Assembly (NCBI RefSeq): GCF_027257955.1
Contig: NZ_JANZNQ010000018.1
Coordinates: 1-64,000 of the forward strand
Length of the DNA: 64,000 bases
Origin: Zhongshania aquatica
GTDB taxonomy: Bacteria > Pseudomonadota > Gammaproteobacteria > Pseudomonadales > Spongiibacteraceae
Direction of reading: 5' to 3'
Part shown: positions 56,469 through 64,000 of the stretch, piece by piece
Layout of the letters: each line of letters opens with the position of its first letter
Position numbering within the stretch: the first letter of the stretch is position 1
Program-made: the position numbers and the translations under genes
The notes under the pieces: generated by a model
What the model was told of the DNA's origin: nothing
Databases searched by the model: none
What the model saw: only the letters and a program-made list of their open reading frames with translations

Positions 56469-59400
56469 GACAACTCCTCCAAAATAAGTACAGACTGGCC
56501 GGCACTCACCCGCGCGCCCTCGCGTAATAGTTGTTTTTTAACCCGTCCCGCCTGCGGCGCAAATACAGCAATTTCCATTTTCATCGACTCCAGCAACAGC
56601 AGCGGTTGGCCAAGCTCAACCACATCGCCCTCCTTCACCAGCAACTGCCAAACACTACCCGCAACAGAACTATCAACGGGAATTTCGCCTTCTTGCAAAC
56701 TCACAATGTCGGCGGCGGCGTCAATCTCCGGCGCTTCATAATGGAATTGTCCGTCGGCATGCCAACGCGCCAATTCTTCGGCAAAGGCTTGCTCGCGCTT
56801 CTCGGTGTGGGTATTAATTTCAGTAGAATTATCTGCCAGCATTTGCTGATAATCCGCGAGCGAAAATTCGCCCTCCTCGATCCGTAATGAATATTTACCT
56901 AAGGGGAAATCGTCACGGATTTGCAGCAACTCTTCTTGGCTAACTTCGTAGAAACGAATTTGATCAAAGAAGCGCAGTAAATAAGGTTCGGTAAACTCCG
57001 TGGTACGGCGATAACGATTCCACATCTGCAGGGTTCTACCAATAAACTGGTAGCCACCCGGCCCTTCCATACCGTACACACAGAGATAGGAACCGCCGAT
57101 ACCCACCGAGTTTTCAGCTGTCCACGTCCGCGCCGGATTGTATTTTGTGGTCACCAAACGATGACGAGGATCAACCGGCGTCGCCACCGGCGCACCCAAA
57201 TACACATCGCCCAAACCCATAACAAGATAGGCGGCATCAAAGACGATATCCTTCACCGCATCGATACTTTCAAGACCATTGATACGACGAATAAACTCAA
57301 GATTGCTCGGACACCAGGGCGCATTCTCGCGCACCGATTGCTGATATTTCGCAATGGCTTGGCGGCAGGCATCGTCGTCCCAGCTCAGCGGTAAATACAC
57401 TGTACGAGACGGCACATTTAACTGTTCTAACTGTGTGGAAAGGTGTTTTTCTGCCGAGCTTAATACCGCGAGTAATCCCGCCAAAGAAATAGTTTGGGAA
57501 TCGTAATGCAATTGCAAAGAGCGAATGCCCGGTGTCATTTCACGCACACCAGTCACTGGATTGTTCTGCAAATATTGCATTAATGCGTGTGCTCTAAAAC
57601 GAAGGCGAATATCTAATTCCTGCGGGCCATACTCCACTAGCAAAAAGTGATCGCCAGCAACACGGTAAACCACATCATCGCCAACGTCATCAGAACTAAG
57701 GCGCTGAACAATAGGCGATGGCAACTCGCTCAAAGGAGCAACAACTGGCGTTTCACCGGACAGTGCGTCAATAGTACTCCGCTGCGCGCGCTCGGCGGCG
57801 ACCGCGTCATCTACGGTTACCGCAACGAATTTAATTTTATCTCCTGCCCGCAACTGACCAAGCTTCCACAAATCCGCAGTAATGACTGTTGCGGGGCAGA
57901 CGAACCCACCAAGGGACGGCCCATCGGGGCCAAGAATCACCGGCATATCACCGGTGAAATCTACGGTGCCAAAGGCATAGGCGTTGTCGTGAATATTCGA
58001 TGGATGCATGCCCGCTTCACCACCGCTATCCCTCGCCCATGTAGGTTTAGGGCCAATCAAACGCACACCAGTGCGGCTGGAGTTGTAATGCACTTCCCAG
58101 TTCGCCGCAAAAAACGCCTCTATGTCTGGATCGGTGAAAAAATCGGGCGCACCGTGCGGCCCGTAGATCACGCGCAGACGCCAATCGTTGCTAATCTCTG
58201 GTTTGAGCTGTGCTGGAAGCTCCTGCGCTTGCGCGACAGTATCAAGCAACGACAACACATCACCCACTCGCAGGGCGCGGCCGCTATGGCCGCCAAATTG
58301 CCCTAGGGTGAAGGTTGAACGCGACCCTAAATATTCCGGACATTGAATACCACCCGCCACCGCCAAGTAACTTCTAGCGCCTTCACTGATACGGCCTAAA
58401 TTTAGTGTCTGGCCAGCTTCGATGTGAATCACTTGCCACAATGCCAGGGTTTGCCCGTCTGGCCCCAAAGAACCACCAAACAAAGTCGCGGGAATGTTTG
58501 CGCCGCCGATCACCACATCGGTAGCCTCGCTAAACTGCAGGCTTGGCCCTTGCAAAGTAATCTCTAAACCCGCCGCACTATCGTCATTTCCCAATAGCCG
58601 ATTCGCTAAACGAAAAGAATAATTATCGAAGGGGCCAGATGGCGGTACACCGACATCCCAATAGCCGCTACGGCCGGGATAATCTTGAATGGTTGTTTGC
58701 GTACCCGCCTGCAACACGTCAATACGGTGTGGCTGCCAAATAAAATCATTCAGGTAGCGGGTGGTGATCAATCCCTCTTTCAACAGAGGATCATTGAGCA
58801 AGGCCCGCAAGTAATCACGGTTACTCACAATGCCATAAAGTTCAGTGGCGTTCAGCGCCGCTGCGACACCTTTAAGCGCTGCTTTACGCTCTGGGGCATG
58901 GAAAATAATTTTAGCCAGCATGGGATCGAAATACGGCGATACTTCAATACCACTGTCGAGCCAGTGATCTATACGCAAACCCTCGGCCTGAGGAAATGAG
59001 ACCTTGCTGAGCAAACCTGCGCATGGCTGGAACTGCCGGTAAGGGTCTTCAGCATAAACTCGCACTTGCACTGCATGGCCTTTTGGAACTAGATTTTTCC
59101 GCAACTCAGACAGCTCTGGCAAGTCGCCGCTGGCCAGCATTAGCATCCACGCAACAAGGTCGATACCCCACACCACTTCGGTAACGCCATGCTCCACTTG
59201 CAGGCGGGTATTTACTTCTAAAAAGTAAAATTCGCGACTGTCTTGATCGTAAATAAACTCGACGGTGCCGGCGTTGCGGTAGTTCACCGCCGACAATAAA
59301 TCTTCCGCTTGGGTATACAATAAATGACGCACGGAGTCAGGTAAGTTAGGCGCTGGACATTCTTCAACGACCTTTTGATTCCGACGCTGTGCTGAACAGT

Positions 59401-60079
59401 CACGCTCGCCGATGGCGACTACTTGGCCATAACCGTCGCCAAATACTTGAACTTCTATATGCCGAGCGCGGGCGATAAATTTCTCAAGAAAAACACCGTC
59501 GTTTGAAAAATTATTGCCGCCTAATTTTTTAACTTTTTCGAAACCGCTGCGCAAATCCGCCTCATCGTGGCAAACCTGCATACCGATACCACCGCCACCT
59601 GCGGTGCTCTTAAGCATGATTGGATAACCTATGCCAGCAGCTTGACTCACCGCACTTTCCAAGTCGCTTAATAAACCGGTGCCCGGTGGCAATGGCACGC
59701 CGACGGATTCTGCAATTTCCCGCGCCTTATGCTTCAAACCAAAATCGATCATATGCTGGGCGGTAGGCCCAATGAAGGCAATGCCCGCGGCTTCGCAGTC
59801 GCTAACGAAGGCGGCGTTTTCGCTGAGGAACCCGTAACCGGGATGAATCGCCTCCGCGCCACAGCGCTTGGCAATATCGAGGATTTTTTCAACATTTAAA
59901 TAGGTATCCGCAGCACCGCCGTCACCCAAGCTATAGGCTTCATCGGCATTGCGCACATGCAAGCTGCGTGCATCGGCTTCGGCGTAGACAGACACTGCGG
60001 TGATATTAAATTGTTTAAGGGTGCGAATAATCCGCGTTGCGATAGCACCACGGTTGGCAATCAATACTTTCTGGAACAT
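56465..60079 (-). CDS. Biotin-dependent guanidine (urea-type) carboxylase
   Basis: 1204 residues. Biotin carboxylase domain (about 1-450: KVLIANRGAIATRI, GGGGIGMQV, FLEVNTRLQVEHGVTE); KipA/KipI-like carboxyltransferase domains (about 465-1080: TTIQDYPGRSGYWDVGVPPSGPF begins them); C-terminal biotin carrier with Lys in ESMKMEI (about 1170). Such proteins are usually annotated urea carboxylase. Most bacterial homologues next to DUF1989 genes act on guanidine, giving carboxyguanidine. The adjoining DUF1989 pair and the guanidine-II riboswitch at 60090-60133, ten bases before the start, make guanidine the likely substrate here. ATG 60079. Confidence 0.9.
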   Translation of the reverse strand: MFQKVLIANRGAIATRIIRTLKQFNITAVSVYAEADARSLHVRNADEAYSLGDGGAADTYLNVEKILDIAKRCGAEAIHPGYGFLSENAAFVSDCEAAGIAFIGPTAQHMIDFGLKHKAREIAESVGVPLPPGTGLLSDLESAVSQAAGIGYPIMLKSTAGGGGIGMQVCHDEADLRSGFEKVKKLGGNNFSNDGVFLEKFIARARHIEVQVFGDGYGQVVAIGERDCSAQRRNQKVVEECPAPNLPDSVRHLLYTQAEDLLSAVNYRNAGTVEFIYDQDSREFYFLEVNTRLQVEHGVTEVVWGIDLVAWMLMLASGDLPELSELRKNLVPKGHAVQVRVYAEDPYRQFQPCAGLLSKVSFPQAEGLRIDHWLDSGIEVSPYFDPMLAKIIFHAPERKAALKGVAAALNATELYGIVSNRDYLRALLNDPLLKEGLITTRYLNDFIWQPHRIDVLQAGTQTTIQDYPGRSGYWDVGVPPSGPFDNYSFRLANRLLGNDDSAAGLEITLQGPSLQFSEATDVVIGGANIPATLFGGSLGPDGQTLALWQVIHIEAGQTLNLGRISEGARSYLAVAGGIQCPEYLGSRSTFTLGQFGGHSGRALRVGDVLSLLDTVAQAQELPAQLKPEISNDWRLRVIYGPHGAPDFFTDPDIEAFFAANWEVHYNSSRTGVRLIGPKPTWARDSGGEAGMHPSNIHDNAYAFGTVDFTGDMPVILGPDGPSLGGFVCPATVITADLWKLGQLRAGDKIKFVAVTVDDAVAAERAQRSTIDALSGETPVVAPLSELPSPIVQRLSSDDVGDDVVYRVAGDHFLLVEYGPQELDIRLRFRAHALMQYLQNNPVTGVREMTPGIRSLQLHYDSQTISLAGLLAVLSSAEKHLSTQLEQLNVPSRTVYLPLSWDDDACRQAIAKYQQSVRENAPWCPSNLEFIRRINGLESIDAVKDIVFDAAYLVMGLGDVYLGAPVATPVDPRHRLVTTKYNPARTWTAENSVGIGGSYLCVYGMEGPGGYQFIGRTLQMWNRYRRTTEFTEPYLLRFFDQIRFYEVSQEELLQIRDDFPLGKYSLRIEEGEFSLADYQQMLADNSTEINTHTEKREQAFAEELARWHADGQFHYEAPEIDAAADIVSLQEGEIPVDSSVAGSVWQLLVKEGDVVELGQPLLLLESMKMEIAVFAPQAGRVKKQLLREGARVSAGQSVLILEELS

Positions 60080-60089
60080 AGCAATCCGG

Positions 60090-60133
60090 TAACGGGCCGT
60101 CCCGTTATGTCATACGACAGTGGCCGTCCACTG
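60090..60133 (-). promoter_or_regulatory. Guanidine-II (mini-ykkC) riboswitch
   Basis: Read on the - strand: hairpin P1 CAGTGG-ACGG-CCACTG (60133-60118), a 10-nt linker, then hairpin P2 TAACGGG-ACGG-CCCGTTA (60107-60090), then ten bases (with CGGA) to the carboxylase ATG. Two short perfect hairpins with ACGR tetraloops are the defining features of the mini-ykkC motif. Its two loops dimerise by CG contacts and bind guanidine, generally turning on translation by freeing the ribosome site next to P2. Confidence 0.93.
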
Positions 60134-60150
60134 AAGATGATTTAAATTAG

Positions 60151-60176
60151 TCAGACGTCGGGGGTCAGGCGTCTGA
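60151..60176 (-). terminator. Hairpin between the second DUF1989 gene and the riboswitch
   Basis: TCAGACG (60151-60157) and CGTCTGA (60170-60176) form a perfect 7-bp stem with a 12-nt loop, nine bases after the stop of the 60185-60826 gene. No T-run, so it may be a weak terminator or an mRNA-processing or stabilising hairpin that separates the transporter/deiminase part from the riboswitch-controlled part. Confidence 0.45.
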
Positions 60177-60184
60177 GGATCCCT

Positions 60185-60826
60185 TTACGCATCCCACACC
60201 AGGTATTCAATCGGTGTTGGATTATAGGCATTACAGGGATTGTTTAACTGAGGACAATTGGAGATCAAAACGTACACATCTACCAAAGCCTTTAATTCAA
60301 CATATTTACCCGCGCCGGAAATTCCGTCTGCAAAACTCAAACCTCCGTCTTCGGTCACCGGCACATTCATAAAGAAATTAATATTGTGGCTTATGTCGCG
60401 CTTGCTCAAACCGTATTCAGGTTTTTCAGCAATCGCTAACATCCAACTATCTCGACACGCGTGCATACAGCGTTTTTCCAGATCGTAACGCACGGTATTA
60501 CTCTCCGTGGCACAAGCACCACCGAGGGTGTCATGACGACCGCAGGTGTCGGCTACAATCTCTAGCATGGCGCGATTTTCATTGCTGCGTAGCAGCGACC
60601 CGGCCGTTAAATACACATTGTGTTGTTCGCGAATGGTATCGGTGGCGCTGTATCGCTCAGCTGGATTATCAGCACAAAAAAACAGGGTATCCGCTGCCTG
60701 ATTGCCCTCTAAATCGAGAATACGAAAAGTTTGTCCCGCGCTCACTTTGCCTAGGTAATAATCACCCGCCCAAACCACTTCGCGAAACACGGCAGTATCA
60801 ATTGATAAATTACTTTCCTTAATCAT
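60185..60826 (-). CDS. DUF1989 protein, carboxyguanidine deiminase subunit
   Basis: 213 residues, ATG 60826 after GGAGG. DUF1989 (urea carboxylase-associated) fold with [16 protein letters not shown] (about 37-52), [16 protein letters not shown] near the C-terminus (cysteine- and Asn-rich) and GGACATESN about 113. With the adjacent 236-residue paralogue it probably forms the heteromeric deiminase CgdAB, which turns carboxyguanidine into allophanate and ammonia. 18 bp after its partner. Which of the two is CgdA and which CgdB I cannot assign. Confidence 0.8.
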   Translation of the reverse strand: MIKESNLSIDTAVFREVVWAGDYYLGKVSAGQTFRILDLEGNQAADTLFFCADNPAERYSATDTIREQHNVYLTAGSLLRSNENRAMLEIVADTCGRHDTLGGACATESNTVRYDLEKRCMHACRDSWMLAIAEKPEYGLSKRDISHNINFFMNVPVTEDGGLSFADGISGAGKYVELKALVDVYVLISNCPQLNNPCNAYNPTPIEYLVWDA

Positions 60827-60844
60827 AAAGCAGTCCTCCCTCCC

Positions 60845-61555
60845 TCAGCAGCCCAAATAATACAGCGCGTTATTTTTAAAACCGCGACGATTTTCGTCAC
60901 AGTGATTAAGGCATATATCGTCTTCTGTCATCGGCGCCGCGATACTCAGTTCAACACCAATGCGATGACGGGGATACGCCTCCGCTTTTTGCAACGGATG
61001 CGGGCAGGCATGGATCAATACCAATGTATCCATTTCTATTCGCAGGGTCACACTGCTACCGGCAGTGCTCGTATTAGATGCCAAGGACATATTGCCTTCG
61101 GCATCGGTCGTCACTTTGCTAAACCAGTTAATGTTTGCCGCCATATCAGCGGCGCCTAAACCGTACTTTGCCAATTCCGTTAGAAAGGCGTCGTAACCAT
61201 TTTGATGCCAGTCATTGCGATCATTTTGATAATCCCGCGCGCCCCACCGATCAGCAACATGGCTAGCGTGACTATTGCCGCAGACAGTGTCATGCCAACC
61301 GTTATCATCAGCGATAACAGACGCAAAAATACGGCCCATATCTGAATACAGGCAATGGCCTTTGGTCAGCTTAAAGGTGTGCTGGCATTTAAGAGTATCT
61401 GGCGCGTTATAGCGCTCTAGCAAATTACGTGGGTTGTAAAAAAGCATTCCCGCATTGCCGTCGCCATCCAGATCACGCAGGGTGATCTGTGTGCCACGCC
61501 GCAGTTCGATAGACCAGTGGCCACCGGCAGGTATTTCAGTTTGATATTCTTGCAT
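60845..61555 (-). CDS. DUF1989 protein, carboxyguanidine deiminase subunit
   Basis: 236 residues, ATG 61555, two bases after the ABC ATPase stop. DUF1989 family with TLRDLDGDGNAGMLFYN (about 26-42), VCGNSHASHV about 110 and ACPHPLQKAEAYP about 185. Paralogous to the next gene (shared LxDLxGxxxA and CP..PL blocks), with which it probably forms one metal-dependent deiminase. Older databases call the pair urea amidolyase-associated proteins 1 and 2. Confidence 0.8.
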   Translation of the reverse strand: MQEYQTEIPAGGHWSIELRRGTQITLRDLDGDGNAGMLFYNPRNLLERYNAPDTLKCQHTFKLTKGHCLYSDMGRIFASVIADDNGWHDTVCGNSHASHVADRWGARDYQNDRNDWHQNGYDAFLTELAKYGLGAADMAANINWFSKVTTDAEGNMSLASNTSTAGSSVTLRIEMDTLVLIHACPHPLQKAEAYPRHRIGVELSIAAPMTEDDICLNHCDENRRGFKNNALYYLGC

Positions 61556-61557
61556 TG

Positions 61558-62334
61558 TTAGACTTGCTCCGTCTGTCTGCCAAGGGCCAGACTTTCATCA
61601 ATTTCATCTAATATTTCTTGCTCACAAACACCCACCGGCAAATCATAGGTAATCCCTGCTCCGTAGGCATTGGGTGCGTGCGCATCCACTCGACGCTTAT
61701 CAAATACCCACAGCCGTGTACCCAAATGAAACCCCTCTTTTAAGTCGTGGGTCACCATAAAGACGGTGAGCTTATGCTTGCGCCATAGATCCAATACCAG
61801 CTCATGCATGTCTGCACGAATACCCGGATCTAGCGCACCAAAGGGTTCGTCTAATAATAAAATTCGAGGTTTTAAAATTAAGGCCTGCGCGATGGCTAAA
61901 CGCTGACGCATACCACCGGACAGCTCATCTGGGTAACGATGCTGCATATGGGTAAGTCCGACAATGTTTAGTAATTCGGCGGCCTCCTGACGAGCGGCCC
62001 TTTTTGCCCCGCCGGATAAAAAACCTAAGCGCGTTTTCTCAAAGGCACGGGCGATCACTACATTTTCTAATACGCTTAAGTGGGGAAATACCGAATACTG
62101 CTGGAAAACCACACCGCGATTTGCATCCGGCTCCGACGGTATAGGCTTGCCATCTAATAAAATACTACCCTGCGACGGGGTTTCTGTACCCAGGAGCATT
62201 TTCAAAAAAGTGCTTTTCCCGCAACCGGAAGCCCCGACCAAGGTAATAAACTCGCCTTCTTTTACCGTGGCGGAAATGTTTTCCAAAATGACATTGTCAC
62301 CGTAGCGCTTCCAAATATTTTTAATTTCAATCAT
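61558..62334 (-). CDS. ABC transporter ATP-binding protein (guanidine-type, NitT/TauT family)
   Basis: 258 residues. Walker A GASGCGKSTF (37-46), Q-loop FQQYSVFPH, signature LSGGMRQRLAIAQAL (about 137) and Walker B ILLLDEPFGALD (about 162). ATPase of an importer of the nitrate/taurine group. Its start overlaps the permease stop by 4 bp. With a permease and a binding protein in front and guanidine-degrading enzymes behind, it probably imports guanidine. Confidence 0.9.
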   Translation of the reverse strand: MIEIKNIWKRYGDNVILENISATVKEGEFITLVGASGCGKSTFLKMLLGTETPSQGSILLDGKPIPSEPDANRGVVFQQYSVFPHLSVLENVVIARAFEKTRLGFLSGGAKRAARQEAAELLNIVGLTHMQHRYPDELSGGMRQRLAIAQALILKPRILLLDEPFGALDPGIRADMHELVLDLWRKHKLTVFMVTHDLKEGFHLGTRLWVFDKRRVDAHAPNAYGAGITYDLPVGVCEQEILDEIDESLALGRQTEQV

Positions 62335-63155
62335 GACTTACCCTCCTGCTGTGCATGCCAGGGAAAGGCAAAGCGGCTTAGTTGGGCGAGTAAATAATCG
62401 ATCGTAAATGCCAAGACAGTGACCCACGCTACGTAGGGCAAAATGACATCCATAGACAAGTAACGGCGAACTAAAAACACGCGATAGCCCAAACCGTCAG
62501 TTGAGGCAATTGCTTCGGCTGCGATTAAGAACAACCACGCCGAACCAAGTGACAAGCGCACTGCATCGATAAGCCTAGGCATCAATTGCGGAATCAAAAC
62601 CCGCAAGATAATTTGTCCACTATTGGCACCCAAGGTTTGGGCTTTAACCAATTGTTCTCGGGGAATTTCCAAGGTCCGCTTTTGAATATCTCGGGCAATG
62701 AAAGGTGTAACACCAATGGCAATTAGCGCGACCTTTGACACTTCACCCAAACCAAACACAATAAACAAAACCGGCAAAAGGGCCATCGGCGGCACCAGCG
62801 ACACCACGGTAAGCAAGGGCGCGAAGCTGGCATTTAAAACTGGTAATGCGCCCGTCATTAATCCAAAGAACATACCCAGCGATGCTGCTATTAGCATGCC
62901 CAGCCCCAAGCGACGGAGGCTACTCACGGTATCCTGCCAAAACAGGTAATCGCCACTGCGCTTACTCGGTTCAAACGCGAGACGCTGAATAGCGTCGCCC
63001 ATTTGCGAGAAACTAGGGAGCAACTTATCGGCAGCGTTTTCAGCCAGCCGCGCATCTGACGCTGAAATATACAGCAGAATAATTGCCGCGAATGGCAGCA
63101 GAGCTAAGCCGATTCGCCATATTCTCGAGGGTGTAAAATTAATAAGTCGCTTCAT
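62331..63155 (-). CDS. ABC transporter permease (NitT/TauT family)
   Basis: 274 residues with about six membrane helices and the permease coupling loop around EIPREQLVKAQTLGANSGQI (about 165-184). Inner-membrane subunit of the same importer as the ATPase and the binding protein. ATG 63155 is 103 bp downstream of the binding-protein stop, and its stop is coupled to the ATPase start. Confidence 0.9.
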   Translation of the reverse strand: MKRLINFTPSRIWRIGLALLPFAAIILLYISASDARLAENAADKLLPSFSQMGDAIQRLAFEPSKRSGDYLFWQDTVSSLRRLGLGMLIAASLGMFFGLMTGALPVLNASFAPLLTVVSLVPPMALLPVLFIVFGLGEVSKVALIAIGVTPFIARDIQKRTLEIPREQLVKAQTLGANSGQIILRVLIPQLMPRLIDAVRLSLGSAWLFLIAAEAIASTDGLGYRVFLVRRYLSMDVILPYVAWVTVLAFTIDYLLAQLSRFAFPWHAQQEGKS

Positions 63156-63257
63156 AGGTTTCTTGCCTTGTTGACTGTAATTCTTGTGTAAGCTGCTTTG
63201 CTCATTTGCGCGGCGATTTCGCCTTGCTCATCGCCGCACAAAGGCCGATCTTCAGCC

Positions 63258-64000
63258 TTACAACTTACCGTCTGCGGCCATTTGCATATAACTAGGATCA
63301 AAGCGGAATTTAATATTTTCGCTATTACCGTATACGCCAGCGGGAGTTTCGATACCGATAAATCCTGCATCCGGCGCCCCTTCACCCAATAGACCGTGGG
63401 CAAAAGAGAACTCGGCAACATTTTTCATGGTGGTTTTTAGCGCCGTGCTGTTAGTAAATTCAACCGCGCTGGCTGGGGTGTAAAACATTTTCGTACTGGC
63501 TAGCTGCGCTTCATAACCAGCCAAATCGGTTCCCGACGCAGTACCCATTTCAGTTCTTGCGGCAACGCCGGCTTTACCTGAATCACTCATGGTAGCCATG
63601 ATTTCATACCACGCACCGGTTAAGGCCTTACCTAGGTTTGGATTGGCTTTTAGCACGTCGGTGTTAATCACTAGCAGGTCGATGATTTCACCTGGGATTT
63701 GCGAAGAATCGAATACTTTATTCGAACCCGGCATCGTCAAGATTTCACTTAACAACGGATTCCAAGTTGCTACCGATGTCACGCCGGCAGTTGGGAATAC
63801 CGCAACCATATCGGCGTCAGATGTGTTTACCACAGTGACGTCAGACTCGCTCATACCGACGCTTTCTAGGCCTCGCGCTAGCAGGTAATGAGACACACTG
63901 AGTTCGACCAAATTAACTTTCTGGCCTTTGATGTCTTTTAGGTCTTTATAACCTTTCAACACCACGCCGTCGTTGCCGTTAGAGAAGTCACCCACAATCA
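63258..64000 (-). CDS. ABC transporter periplasmic binding protein (partial, N-terminus beyond window)
   Basis: At least 247 residues; the frame is open through the window edge, so the signal peptide and start are missing. Family pattern of taurine/nitrate-type binding proteins seen with urea carboxylase clusters: IVGDFSNGND, LVELSVSHYLLARGLE, and DLLVINTDVLKANPNLGKAL. It captures the substrate in the periplasm. First visible gene of the cluster; the operon promoter, and any ykkC-I riboswitch, would lie beyond 64000. Confidence 0.88.
   Translation of the reverse strand, partial: IVGDFSNGNDGVVLKGYKDLKDIKGQKVNLVELSVSHYLLARGLESVGMSESDVTVVNTSDADMVAVFPTAGVTSVATWNPLLSEILTMPGSNKVFDSSQIPGEIIDLLVINTDVLKANPNLGKALTGAWYEIMATMSDSGKAGVAARTEMGTASGTDLAGYEAQLASTKMFYTPASAVEFTNSTALKTTMKNVAEFSFAHGLLGEGAPDAGFIGIETPAGVYGNSENIKFRFDPSYMQMAADGKL

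Noticed and set aside
57647-58306. 219-codon + strand reading frame inside the carboxylase gene
   Set aside because: Antisense shadow of a well-supported biotin-dependent carboxylase; composition rich in His, Arg and Asn with no domain, no ribosome site.

Overview
The window looks like chromosome from an aerobic, marine-type gammaproteobacterium. Moderate GC, TonB-dependent receptors with the usual plug start, a Gammaproteobacteria-style glycogen operon, KatG, and several oxygenase and CoA-dependent catabolic genes all fit. The mix recalls the Spongiibacteraceae/Zhongshania group, but that is an impression from gene content and not a phylogenetic result.

Layout. (1) 1-933 is the edge of an integron cassette array. 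It holds the 3' end of a class C (attC-targeting) group II intron on the + strand, a cassette broken by it, a complete attC site, and a complete 453-bp cassette, both cassettes reading on the - strand. (2) 1494-1955 is a single-domain globin whose expected proximal histidine position reads Tyr. (3) 15629 down to 2048 is a catabolic island: five genes in the order and sizes of the acetophenone carboxylase complex (apcABCDE), then a beta-keto-acid CoA ligase, a TonB receptor and an SCP-x-type thiolase. Divergent from it are an MDR enone/ketone reductase and an 898-residue MalT-like LuxR regulator. A perfect 6+4+6 palindrome lies midway in the divergent promoter. The logic is ketone + CO2 -> beta-keto acid -> beta-ketoacyl-CoA -> acyl-CoA + acetyl-CoA. 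(4) 31936 down to 19842 is a glycogen operon malQ-glgB-glgX-glgP-glgC-glgA, flanked by gap (+) and pyk (-). (5) 38389 down to 35091 is a steroid-type oxygenase trio (KshA-, HsaC- and HsaA-like). (6) 38710-51771 holds a TPR-sulfotransferase, a DUF1214/DUF1254 pair, a TonB receptor, a LysR regulator, and a divergent operon for a di-iron hydroxylase, a Baeyer-Villiger monooxygenase, a membrane-anchored sulfatase and an HSL-family esterase, followed by a CPXCG protein and an SDR. (7) 51830-54607 holds katG and a carboxymuconolactone-decarboxylase-family protein. (8) 64000 down to 54669 is a guanidine-assimilation cluster: ABC importer, two DUF1989 proteins (carboxyguanidine deiminase), a biotin-dependent carboxylase usually called urea carboxylase, and allophanate hydrolase.

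The most decisive non-coding find is a two-hairpin element at 60090-60133 with two ACGG tetraloops, directly upstream of the carboxylase. It matches the guanidine-II (mini-ykkC) riboswitch and shows that the carboxylase is probably a guanidine carboxylase. The second main find is the complete ketone-carboxylation island.

Coordinates were read by hand. Family calls rest on motif recognition, not on searches.
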